A stretch of DNA of 47,956 nucleotides from Staphylococcus epidermidis (GTDB lineage: Bacteria; Bacillota_I; Bacilli_A; RFN20; CAG-826). Below are positions 39,938 through 47,956 of the stretch, piece after piece. Position numbers and translations under genes: made by a program. Within the stretch, counting starts at the first letter, position 1. Every line of letters starts with the position of its first letter. The stretch is taken from NCBI GenBank assembly GCA_945870555.1, contig CAMBSI010000004.1, forward strand, positions 1-47,956, given 5' to 3'. The notes beneath the pieces were generated by a model. That model was not told the origin of the DNA, did no database searches, and worked only from the letters and a program-made list of their open reading frames with translations.

Positions 39938-42900
39938 GTGCAAGAAAAAATGGTTCGCTTCTTACAAACCCTCGGCATCGATGATGCTGATGCGTTTGAT
40001 TTACAATTTGAAGCGGTAACCAAACACCCTTTTAATCCTCAACAATGGGATATGGTCATCACCAAAGATCATCCTTGGACATTTTCTCAACTTGAACCAT
40101 TTTTAAAAGGAATCGCGTTACTGAATTATCCAACCTCCTTCACGTTTACGTATCGCGAAGCACCTACTTTAGAAAACATACTGAACCTATTCTTAGAGTG
40201 GCACCTCCATCATTACCGAGAACCTTTTGGCCGCTTGCCAATGGTGAATGGGCAAACGATACGGTTAACCTATCCAGATCAAGAAGCCTTTGAGCAAGAT
40301 AAACCTAAATGGACGGCCTTTAATGACATCCTTTTATTTATTCAATATCCATTGGTCTTCAAACACATCATCACAAAAGCAAAACCAAAAATCGATCAAG
40401 AAAAAGTAGACCACCTGCAAGAACAAGTCAAAGCAGTGATTGAATCGCGCCAAGACCAAGAGGATCAAGATATCTTTGTTCGGGAACATTTGCAACGGAT
40501 TAAAGAAGCAGAAGCTCAACTTGCTTTATCTTACGAACAAGGTGTTAAACAACAAGTCAATGTCGAAGCAAAAAAGAAATTAAGGCAAAAAGGTGACTAC
40601 GTTCCAACCGCTTTAAAAGATATCAAACTTAATAGTGGCCATGTTGAAATCGTTGGCACGATTTATAACATGTTTCGCAGAGAATTTAATGGTAATCTCG
40701 TCATTCGGTTTGTCTTAGCAGAAGGTGATCACGCCATTCTTGCATCGATCAGTGATCGTGATGCCGATATCGATGAGCAACTCGCACAATCCCTAAATGA
40801 TGGTGACCGCGTGCGTTTACGTGGTGGTATTGCCCTTGATCAAATCAATCAAGAACCACGTTTGTTTGCAAAAGAATGCGTCAAACTTCCGCCATTACCT
40901 TTACGAGAAGATCTGCATACGCGAAAGCGGGTTGAACTTCACCTTCACACAAAAATGTCGACCATGGATGGCGTTGGCGATATCGATGCCTATTGTGCGT
41001 TAGCAAAACACATGGGACATACCGCACTTGCCATTACCGATCATGGCGTCGTTCAAGGTTTTCCAGAAGCTCAAGCAGCGGCAAAAAAACATGGCATCAA
41101 AATGATCTATGGCGGTGAACTATACATGATTGATGAAACGATTGCCCACATTATGAATCCTGCAAATGTGTCGTTAAAGGACACGGATTATGTTGTCTTT
41201 GATTTAGAAACCACCGGGTTATCTTCGCGTTACGATCGCATCATTGAAATTGGTGCAATCCGAATCAAGAAAGGTGAAGTGGTCGATCGGTTATCGTTAT
41301 TAATTCATCCAAAGGATGTCGACATTAGTGCCACTGCAAGTGAAGTCAGTGGGATTACGATGGCAATGTTAAAAGGTCAACCAACGTTCGAGGACGTCAA
41401 AACCAAGATTCAATCTTTCTTTGCTAACGCAATCGTGGTTTCCCATAATGCACCATTTGATATGGGTTTTATGGTGGCAGCCTTTACCCGCTTAGGTGTG
41501 ACGTTTCAACCACCGGTGATTGATACCTTAACGTTATCCCGTTATTTATATCCAGAAGCAAATAGTCATCGATTAGGAGCATTGGCAAAACGATTAGATG
41601 TTCCGTTTGAAGAAGATAAAGCCCACCGCGCGATTTATGATGCAGAAGTATTGGTGTCGATTTGGGATGCATTAAGACAAAAAATCTCAACCGAACACCA
41701 AATCTTGAAGCATCAAGATTTAAACCAACTCAATCAAGTTAATACGCTTTCCAAGAACTTAAGAAATTATCATGTGACCGTCCTGGCAAGAAATCCAAAA
41801 GGTCTCAAAGCGTTATATGAACTCATCTCCTTAAGTCACTTAGATTTTTTCGCCGATGTCCCAAGAACTCCTCGACATTTGATTCTCTCTCATCGTGAAC
41901 ATCTCTTGTTAGGTTCCGCTTGCATGAATGGGGAAGTTTTTGAAGTGGCAAAAACCGGCTCGCGAGAAGCGTTAGAAAAAGTGATGGGGATGTATGACTT
42001 TATCGAAATTCAGCCACTTGAACAGTACGACTATCTTGTTCATACCGGTACCTTACCGTCCCTATCCATGGTGAAAACGTTACTCAACGAAATCATCACG
42101 GTTGCGAAGTCATTAAATAAAAAAATCGTTGCCACGGGAGATTGCCACTACGTGAATCCGGATGACCATTTAATTCGCGATGTGTATATTTTTGCAAAGG
42201 GTTTAAAAGGTGTGAACCATCCGATGAATCCATATTTTCGAAAAGACTTACCTAAATTTGAAAATCCTCGTCAACATTTTCGCTCCACGGATGAGATGTT
42301 AAAAGCATTTGATTGGTTGCCTAAAGAAGATGCAGAACGCATGGTCATTGATGAACCACTTGCCATCGCATCCATGATCCAACCCATGGAACCGATTCAA
42401 GCTGTCTTAAGAACACCAAAAATTGACGGTGCCGATCAAATGCTAAAAGATATTTGTTATGCCCAAGCCCATCGTCAATATGGAAAAACCTTACCAGCAT
42501 TCATTCAAGAACGCTTGGATACAGAACTGAATGGGATTATCAAATCCGGTTATTCCGTTATTTATTACATCACCAGTAAAATCATCGCCGAAGCGAATCA
42601 AAAAGGTTTTATTGTTGGTTCCCGAGGATCAGTGGGTAGTTCGTTTGCGGCAACGATGGCAGGGATCACCGAAGTTAATCCATTACCTCCACATTACTAT
42701 TGCCCACAATGCCAACACGTTGAATTCACAAACAATCCAACCATTAAATCTGGATTTGATTTACCCATATCCTTATGTCCACAATGTGGTCATTTGCTCA
42801 AGGGAGATGGACAGAATATTCCATTTGCAACTTTCTTAGGTTTTAACGCAAACAAAGTTCCAGATATTGATTTAAACTTTCCGCGCGATTACCAATCGCT

Positions 42901-44320
42901 TGCCCATGAAGCTACCAAACAACTCTTAGGCGATCACCAAGTTTATCGGGCTGGTACCATTGAAACCGTCGCAGAAAAAACAGCATATGGATACGTCAAA
43001 GGTTACTTCGAAGCCATTGGTGAAGATTTGACAACCTTAAAACAAGCAGAACTGACGTATCTTGCAAAAAAAGCAGAAGGGGTTCGTCGAACCTCCGGGC
43101 AACATCCTGGCGGGATTGTCGTGGTTCCTAAAGAGTTTAGCGTCTATGACTTTACCCCAATTCAACGTCCTGCTGACAACCAAGAAACCAGCATCATCAC
43201 AACCCATTTTGCATTTGATTCACTGCATGATTCGCTTTTAAAATTTGACATGTTAGGCCACGTGGATCCGATGGCATTAAAAATGAATGCGGATTTAACT
43301 GGCATCAAGATTGATGACATTCCTTTAAATGATCCGGACGCCTTAAGATGCTTTGCTTCCGATGATGTGTTAAAGCGAAAAGAAAACTATTTAGAAATGG
43401 TCAATGGAGCGATGGGTTTACCTGAGTTTGGAACGAATTTAGGGATGGATATTTTAAACGTCATCAATCCAAAAACCTTTAATGACTTGGTCATTATTTC
43501 AGGATTGGCGCACGGCACAGATGTCTTTAATGGTAATGCGCGAAACCTCATCACCGATAAAGTCGCCACCGTGGATGAAGTCATCGGCTGCCGAGATGAC
43601 ATCATGATGTATTTAATTTCCAAGGGTATTGATGCCTTGATTGCGTTTAAAATTATGGAAGATGTCCGTAAGGGAAAGAAACTAACCAAAGAATATACTG
43701 AATTGATGCGGTCAGTTAATGTTCCAGAGTTCTATATCGAATCTTGCAACAAAATTAAATATCTATTCCCGAAAGCCCACGCGGTCGCCTATGTGACGAT
43801 GGCAGTCCGGGTTGCTTATTTTAAAGTCCATCATCCACTCGCTTACTATGCAACTTATTTTAGTTTACGATCAAAACAATATGACTATGATTTGATGCGC
43901 GCATCAAGTAAAGAAATCTACCAACAATTACAACGATTCAAACGGCAAAAGAATGAATTAAAGAAGAAGTTATCTCCAAAAGAAGCAGATTTAGAAGTCA
44001 CCTTGATGAATGTTTTAGAAATGAAAGAACGCGGATATGAGATTTTACCTCTAGACATCGATAAATCACAAGCAGAAACTTTTTTGATTGATGAAGACCG
44101 TCGCGGTTTAATTCCTCCGTTTACAATTGTGGATGGAGTAGGTTCAAACGCTGCACAGTCAATCATGCTTGCAAGAAAAGAACGAAAGTTTGTCAGTGCA
44201 AAAGATCTTGGCAATCGTACAAAATTATCGACCACCAACATCGAAAAATTAAAAAATCTAGGGGCGCTTAAGTCGATGGAAGAAGAAGAATCGGTTTCTT
44301 TGTTTTCATTTGCCGATTAA
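39938..44320 (+). CDS. polC: DNA polymerase III PolC-type alpha subunit
   Basis: PHP domain (VELHLHTKMSTMDGVG), inserted exonuclease (YVVFDLETTGLSSRYDRIIEIGA), VGSRGSVGSSFAATM, RRTSGQHPGGIVVVP. GTG start or ATG at 39950. Confidence 0.96.
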   Translation: MQEKMVRFLQTLGIDDADAFDLQFEAVTKHPFNPQQWDMVITKDHPWTFSQLEPFLKGIALLNYPTSFTFTYREAPTLENILNLFLEWHLHHYREPFGRLPMVNGQTIRLTYPDQEAFEQDKPKWTAFNDILLFIQYPLVFKHIITKAKPKIDQEKVDHLQEQVKAVIESRQDQEDQDIFVREHLQRIKEAEAQLALSYEQGVKQQVNVEAKKKLRQKGDYVPTALKDIKLNSGHVEIVGTIYNMFRREFNGNLVIRFVLAEGDHAILASISDRDADIDEQLAQSLNDGDRVRLRGGIALDQINQEPRLFAKECVKLPPLPLREDLHTRKRVELHLHTKMSTMDGVGDIDAYCALAKHMGHTALAITDHGVVQGFPEAQAAAKKHGIKMIYGGELYMIDETIAHIMNPANVSLKDTDYVVFDLETTGLSSRYDRIIEIGAIRIKKGEVVDRLSLLIHPKDVDISATASEVSGITMAMLKGQPTFEDVKTKIQSFFANAIVVSHNAPFDMGFMVAAFTRLGVTFQPPVIDTLTLSRYLYPEANSHRLGALAKRLDVPFEEDKAHRAIYDAEVLVSIWDALRQKISTEHQILKHQDLNQLNQVNTLSKNLRNYHVTVLARNPKGLKALYELISLSHLDFFADVPRTPRHLILSHREHLLLGSACMNGEVFEVAKTGSREALEKVMGMYDFIEIQPLEQYDYLVHTGTLPSLSMVKTLLNEIITVAKSLNKKIVATGDCHYVNPDDHLIRDVYIFAKGLKGVNHPMNPYFRKDLPKFENPRQHFRSTDEMLKAFDWLPKEDAERMVIDEPLAIASMIQPMEPIQAVLRTPKIDGADQMLKDICYAQAHRQYGKTLPAFIQERLDTELNGIIKSGYSVIYYITSKIIAEANQKGFIVGSRGSVGSSFAATMAGITEVNPLPPHYYCPQCQHVEFTNNPTIKSGFDLPISLCPQCGHLLKGDGQNIPFATFLGFNANKVPDIDLNFPRDYQSLAHEATKQLLGDHQVYRAGTIETVAEKTAYGYVKGYFEAIGEDLTTLKQAELTYLAKKAEGVRRTSGQHPGGIVVVPKEFSVYDFTPIQRPADNQETSIITTHFAFDSLHDSLLKFDMLGHVDPMALKMNADLTGIKIDDIPLNDPDALRCFASDDVLKRKENYLEMVNGAMGLPEFGTNLGMDILNVINPKTFNDLVIISGLAHGTDVFNGNARNLITDKVATVDEVIGCRDDIMMYLISKGIDALIAFKIMEDVRKGKKLTKEYTELMRSVNVPEFYIESCNKIKYLFPKAHAVAYVTMAVRVAYFKVHHPLAYYATYFSLRSKQYDYDLMRASSKEIYQQLQRFKRQKNELKKKLSPKEADLEVTLMNVLEMKERGYEILPLDIDKSQAETFLIDEDRRGLIPPFTIVDGVGSNAAQSIMLARKERKFVSAKDLGNRTKLSTTNIEKLKNLGALKSMEEEESVSLFSFAD

Positions 44321-44340
44321 ATAGGTAAAATAGATTGACT

Positions 44341-44417
44341 CGGGATGTGGCGTAGCTTGGTAGCGCGCTTGGTTCGGGACCAAGAGGTCGTGGGTTCGAA
44401 TCCCATCATCCCGACCA
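44341..44417 (+). tRNA. tRNA-Pro (anticodon CGG), CCA encoded
   Basis: Acceptor CGGGATG/CATCCCG, anticodon arm CTTGG-TTCGGGA-CCAAG, T arm GTGGGTTCGAATCCCAT. Confidence 0.92.
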
Positions 44418-44425
44418 TGATACAT

Positions 44426-44450
44426 AAGGTGACAAGTTCACCTTTTTTTT
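44426..44450 (+). terminator. Terminator after tRNA-Pro
   Basis: AAGGTGA-CAAGT-TCACCTT then T-run. Confidence 0.85.
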
Positions 44451-44493
44451 ATGGCGTCGATAAAAAATCGTTATAATGGATTCGGTAAAGTAT

Positions 44494-45774
44494 ATGGAAA
44501 TCATCGTTCCTCTAACATTAATCTTGATGACAATGAGTTTGCTCTGGTTTCCCCAATGGCATGTATTTGGGAAACGGTGGCAATCCTATTGGATCGTTGC
44601 CCTTCTTGGAGCATTACTTACTTGGATTGCTTCCGGCATGAATGTAACATTTTTATTTGAAGCTTGGTCTGGAGATGGCGCGATGAATCCGTTAAGGATT
44701 TTAAGTTTGTTTTTTGCCTTTACGGTTCTTGCCATTTTTCTTGATGAAGTTGGTTTCATTAAATATTTAGCTTACCTAGCGCTTTCTAAAGCTGGAACTT
44801 CTCAATCAAAGCTTTTCTTGGTTTGGTTTTTGATCGTCGCGGTTGCCACGACCTTAACGGCAAACGATATTGTGGTTTTAACCTTGACGCCATTCATCAT
44901 TTATTTATCAAGACACGCAAAGATTTCCCCTATTCCGTATTTGGTTTCCCAATTTGTCTCGGCGAATACGTGGAGCATGTTATTGATGATCGGAAATCCG
45001 ACGAACATTTATTTAGCAAGTATGTTCAATATTGATTTTTTATCCTACATCCAAATCATGTTGATTCCGACAATGGTCACAGGCATCGTGAGTTATGGGC
45101 TTTTGTATTTCATCTTTCGAGGGTTTCTACGTCAACCGATTTCAAAACCAACGATGATGATTCATCCACCCAAGCCAAGTTATCGCTTAGGGGTAATCAT
45201 GTTGTTGGTTGCAATTGGTTTCATGACCATTGCCCAATGGATTGGCATTGGCATGGATGTCTTAACGGTTGCAAGTGCCCTTGGTTTAATCATTTTGGTG
45301 CAAATTCGGTATCCAAAAACCGACCACATTCGTTCCACAATTAAGCGTTTACCCTACGTCATGATTCCGTTTTTCTTGAGTATGGCAGTCCTTGTTCAAG
45401 GGATGAACCAACTTGGTTGGTCAGAGACTTTTGCAACGTTCCTGAAAGCATATCCCCCCGTGTATAGTTTTGGGATTGGAAGTTTTTTGACGAGTAATGT
45501 GATCAACAATATTCCCATGAGTTTATGGTTTGCAAATCTCATCACAACGATTGAACCTGGACATGCACAAATCCAAGCAATTTATGCGTCAATTATTGGT
45601 TCAAATCTTGGCGCATTATTAACCCCAATTGGTGCACTAGCGGGTTTGATGTGGATGAGTATTCTGAAGGAAAAACAAGTCAATTTTACGTTTCTGACAT
45701 TTCTTAAATACGGCCTAATGATTTCTCCGATTTTAATGGTGATTGCTTTATGGATGTTGGATGTAATTTCTTGA
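44494..45774 (+). CDS. ArsB/NhaD/SLC13-type (ion transporter superfamily) membrane transporter
   Basis: About 11 TM helices; TANDIVVLTLTPFIIYLSRH and MIGNPTNIYLASMF duplicated re-entrant-type motifs; SNVINNIPMSL. Start could be 44476. Confidence 0.8.
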   Translation: MEIIVPLTLILMTMSLLWFPQWHVFGKRWQSYWIVALLGALLTWIASGMNVTFLFEAWSGDGAMNPLRILSLFFAFTVLAIFLDEVGFIKYLAYLALSKAGTSQSKLFLVWFLIVAVATTLTANDIVVLTLTPFIIYLSRHAKISPIPYLVSQFVSANTWSMLLMIGNPTNIYLASMFNIDFLSYIQIMLIPTMVTGIVSYGLLYFIFRGFLRQPISKPTMMIHPPKPSYRLGVIMLLVAIGFMTIAQWIGIGMDVLTVASALGLIILVQIRYPKTDHIRSTIKRLPYVMIPFFLSMAVLVQGMNQLGWSETFATFLKAYPPVYSFGIGSFLTSNVINNIPMSLWFANLITTIEPGHAQIQAIYASIIGSNLGALLTPIGALAGLMWMSILKEKQVNFTFLTFLKYGLMISPILMVIALWMLDVIS

Positions 45775-45798
45775 TAAAATTGCTAAAATAGAGTCAAT

Positions 45799-45874
45799 GC
45801 GGTTGTAACTCAGTGGATAGAGTATCTCACTCCTAAGGAGAAAGTCGGACGTTCGAATCGTCTCAACCGCGCCA
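45799..45874 (+). tRNA. tRNA-Arg (anticodon CCT), CCA encoded
   Basis: Acceptor GCGGTTG/CAACCGC; anticodon loop CTCCTAA; T arm GTTCGAATC. Anticodon stem TCTCA/GGAGA has one A-G mismatch next to the loop. Confidence 0.88.
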
Positions 45875-45986
45875 ATTCAAAAACATCATGGACTCTTTTA
45901 AACCCATCATGGTCTATTTAAAATGGTAAGTTTGTTTAGAATAATTGAATTATGCGTGATTCTTTGTTAAAGTGTAAAAGCAATTT

Positions 45987-46062
45987 GGGGCTGTAGCTCA
46001 GCTGGGAGAGCGCCTCCATGGCATGGAGGAGGTCGCGAGTTCGATCCTCGTCAGCTCCACCA
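45987..46062 (+). tRNA. tRNA-Ala (anticodon GGC), CCA encoded
   Basis: Acceptor GGGGCTG/CAGCTCC, anticodon arm CCTCC-ATGGCAT-GGAGG, T arm GCGAGTTCGATCCTCGT. Confidence 0.92.
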
Positions 46063-46072
46063 AAATGCATGT

Positions 46073-46103
46073 AAAAACCCTTCTTTTAGAAGGGTTTTTT
46101 TAT
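46073..46103. terminator. Bidirectional terminator between tRNA-Ala and AKR gene
   Basis: AAAAACCCTTCT-TTT-AGAAGGGTTTTTTT. Confidence 0.88.
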
Positions 46104-46931
46104 TTAGCGATAATCGAGGTTTTCTAGCATCAGTAACTGTTTGACATCTGATGGATCCAGTTTAAAGTCCAATTGACCATTTTCAATAATCCTGGTTGGA
46201 TGGGTAGATTTCGGTAAGGTAATCGCGCCTAGTTCAATCGTGAAACGAATTGCAATTTGGGCTGGGGTTTTACCATATTTCTTTGCCAACACATTCAGTT
46301 GCTCTAATTTAAAGATTCTCCCAGTTGCAAGCGGAGAATATGCTTCAATCGCAATGGCTTTACTTTGGCAAAAGGCCCGTAATTCTTTTTGAGGGCGACC
46401 AATCCAAAGTGGGATTTGGTTGACATGGGGAAGCACATCAATGCCCTTAAACAGTTTTTCTAAATGATGGATTTCAAAATTAGAAACCCCGATCGAACGA
46501 ATTTTCTTTTCTCGGTACAAGACTTCCATCGCTTTCCATGCTGCAATATTACCTTGGCTATAATCTGGATTACTTTGCCATTCACTCCAAGGCCAAGGAG
46601 CATGAATTAAATACAAATCGATATAGTCAACACCAAGCCGTTTTCGGGATTGTTCAAATTCGATGAACGTTTGTTCGTAGTTTTTTAAATGCGAATGTAG
46701 TTTCGTTGTAATGAAAATATCTTTTCTTGGAATCCCTGAATCTTTAATGGCCCGACCAACCGAACCTTCGTTACCATAGGCCGCCGCCGTATCAATATGG
46801 CGATAACCTGCGGTTAAGGCTGCAAGGGTGGATGCATACGCTTCTTCGCCTTCCTTAATCTGCCACGTACCAAATCCAAGTAAAGGAATCACAATGCCAT
46901 TGCTTAACTTGATTGAATTCTTTAGTATCAT
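46104..46931 (-). CDS. Aldo/keto reductase
   Basis: LGFGTWQIKEGEEA, GYRHIDTAAAYGNEGSVGRAI, DLYLIHAPWP, IGVSNFEIHHLEKL, LPKSTHPTRI; SD aaggag. Confidence 0.93.
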   Translation of the reverse strand: MILKNSIKLSNGIVIPLLGFGTWQIKEGEEAYASTLAALTAGYRHIDTAAAYGNEGSVGRAIKDSGIPRKDIFITTKLHSHLKNYEQTFIEFEQSRKRLGVDYIDLYLIHAPWPWSEWQSNPDYSQGNIAAWKAMEVLYREKKIRSIGVSNFEIHHLEKLFKGIDVLPHVNQIPLWIGRPQKELRAFCQSKAIAIEAYSPLATGRIFKLEQLNVLAKKYGKTPAQIAIRFTIELGAITLPKSTHPTRIIENGQLDFKLDPSDVKQLLMLENLDYR

Positions 46932-47032
46932 GCATTTACTCCTTAGCTTAATTATAGTCCAAAAGAAAAAGCATCCATACGAAAATAAGTTTGAAATTCG
47001 TTATAATTATCCTGTAAAGGAAATCAATATTT

Positions 47033-47530
47033 ATGAAAACCATTATTTTAGCAGGTGGATGTTTTTGGGGAGTTGAGGCTTACTATAAAAAACTCAAAGG
47101 GGTTTTAAATACACAAGTGGGTTATGCGAATGGGAATTATCCGAATCCAACCTATGAAGAAATTTGTGATGAAAAAGCGACGCATGCTGAAGCCGTTTAT
47201 GTTCAATATGATGAAAAAATCATCACTTTAGATAAGTTATTGGAACATCTATTTCGCATGATTGATCCCACCAGCGTGAACAAGCAAGGCCATGATGAAG
47301 GCATACAATATCGAACTGGCGTTTATTTTGAAGACAAAAAAGATGAACTCATCGCCAAGCAATATATTAAAAAAAGACAAGTTGAATATAAAAAGCCAAT
47401 CGCCTTAGAAATTCAACCACTTAGAGGTTTTTATGATGCAGAAACCTATCATCAAGACTACTTAGATAAAAACCCAAAAGGCTATTGCCATGTTGATTTT
47501 CGTGTCTTAAGAAAAGAAGAAATGAAATAA
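47033..47530 (+). CDS. msrA: Peptide methionine sulfoxide reductase MsrA
   Basis: MKTIILAGGCFWGVEAYYKKLKGV, GYANGNYPNPTYEEIC, FRMIDPTSVNKQGHDEGIQYRTGVYF. Confidence 0.96.
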   Translation: MKTIILAGGCFWGVEAYYKKLKGVLNTQVGYANGNYPNPTYEEICDEKATHAEAVYVQYDEKIITLDKLLEHLFRMIDPTSVNKQGHDEGIQYRTGVYFEDKKDELIAKQYIKKRQVEYKKPIALEIQPLRGFYDAETYHQDYLDKNPKGYCHVDFRVLRKEEMK

Positions 47531-47956
47531 ATGAATAAACTGAGCGAATACCAATCAGTAATTTTGGCTGCAAAAGGCTTGATGGAAGGAAAACAACAGC
47601 CGGTTTCTTTATATGCAAACCTATCAGCTTTATTAAAACAAACGTTAAGTGATGTCTCTTGGGTTGGCTTTTACTTATTTGACGGTTCAGCTTTATATTT
47701 AGGACCGTTCCAAGGTAAAGTAGCATGCGTTGATATCACCCTTGATCGCGGTGTCTGTGGTAAATCCGCTCGTGATCGCCAAACCGTGGTGGTCCCAGAT
47801 GTTCATAAATTCCCTGGTCATATTGCATGTGATGAAGGCAGCAATAGTGAAATTGTCGTCCCCATTATTAAGAATAAAGAACTCATTGGTGTACTTGATA
47901 TCGATAGTTATCAATTTTCTCGATTTGATGACACTGATAAAAAACAACTCGAACTA
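47531..47956 (+). CDS. Free methionine-(R)-sulfoxide reductase (GAF domain), truncated by window end
   Basis: VSWVGFYLFDGSALYLGPFQGKVACVDITLDRGVCGKSARDRQTVVVPDVHKFPGHIACDEGSNSEIVVPI; three Cys in the fRMsr positions. Confidence 0.9.
   Translation, partial: MNKLSEYQSVILAAKGLMEGKQQPVSLYANLSALLKQTLSDVSWVGFYLFDGSALYLGPFQGKVACVDITLDRGVCGKSARDRQTVVVPDVHKFPGHIACDEGSNSEIVVPIIKNKELIGVLDIDSYQFSRFDDTDKKQLEL

Noticed and set aside
45951-45995. Short ORF (ATGCGTGATTCT...) preceded by a leaderless-like TAGAAT near tRNA-Ala
   Set aside because: Runs into the tRNA and stops after about 14 codons; no coding evidence.

Overview
The window is a compact chromosomal segment from a low-to-mid-GC Bacillota or mollicute-allied bacterium. 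TGA terminates rapZ, whiA, sipT and rbgA while TGG encodes Trp, so code 11 is used rather than Mycoplasma code 4. Contents in order: [membrane protein C-terminus]-ppaX-like-trxB-rapZ-whiA-xre; gap-pgk-tpiA; BI-1 family protein; a complete 16S-23S-5S operon; asp23/yloU-fakA; a GT2 / O-antigen-polymerase-like divergent pair; recG-plsX-rnc-ylxM; an inverted block rpsP-khpA-rimM-trmD-uppP plus a GH53 lipoprotein; rplS-sipT-rbgA-rnhB-dprA-topA-xerC/D; rpsB-tsf-pyrH-frr-uppS-cdsA-rseP-polC; three tRNAs; an ArsB/SLC13-like transporter; an AKR; msrA and a partial fRMsr. I saw no CRISPR array, transposase, prophage or defence system. The most interesting signals are: (1) ribosomal protein S2 with an N-terminal extension and a nine-unit 30-bp (10-aa) Pro/Ala/Lys tandem-repeat tail; (2) a recurrent TATAAT (once TATAAA) exactly 6-7 nt upstream of start codons in about seven genes, predicting leaderless transcription; (3) long-range rRNA processing stems, one overlapping a competing local hairpin; (4) terminator hairpins with the stop codon in the loop; (5) an apparent in-place inversion of the rpsP-trmD block; (6) loss of yvcK between rapZ and whiA. 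All calls are by eye, without database searches.
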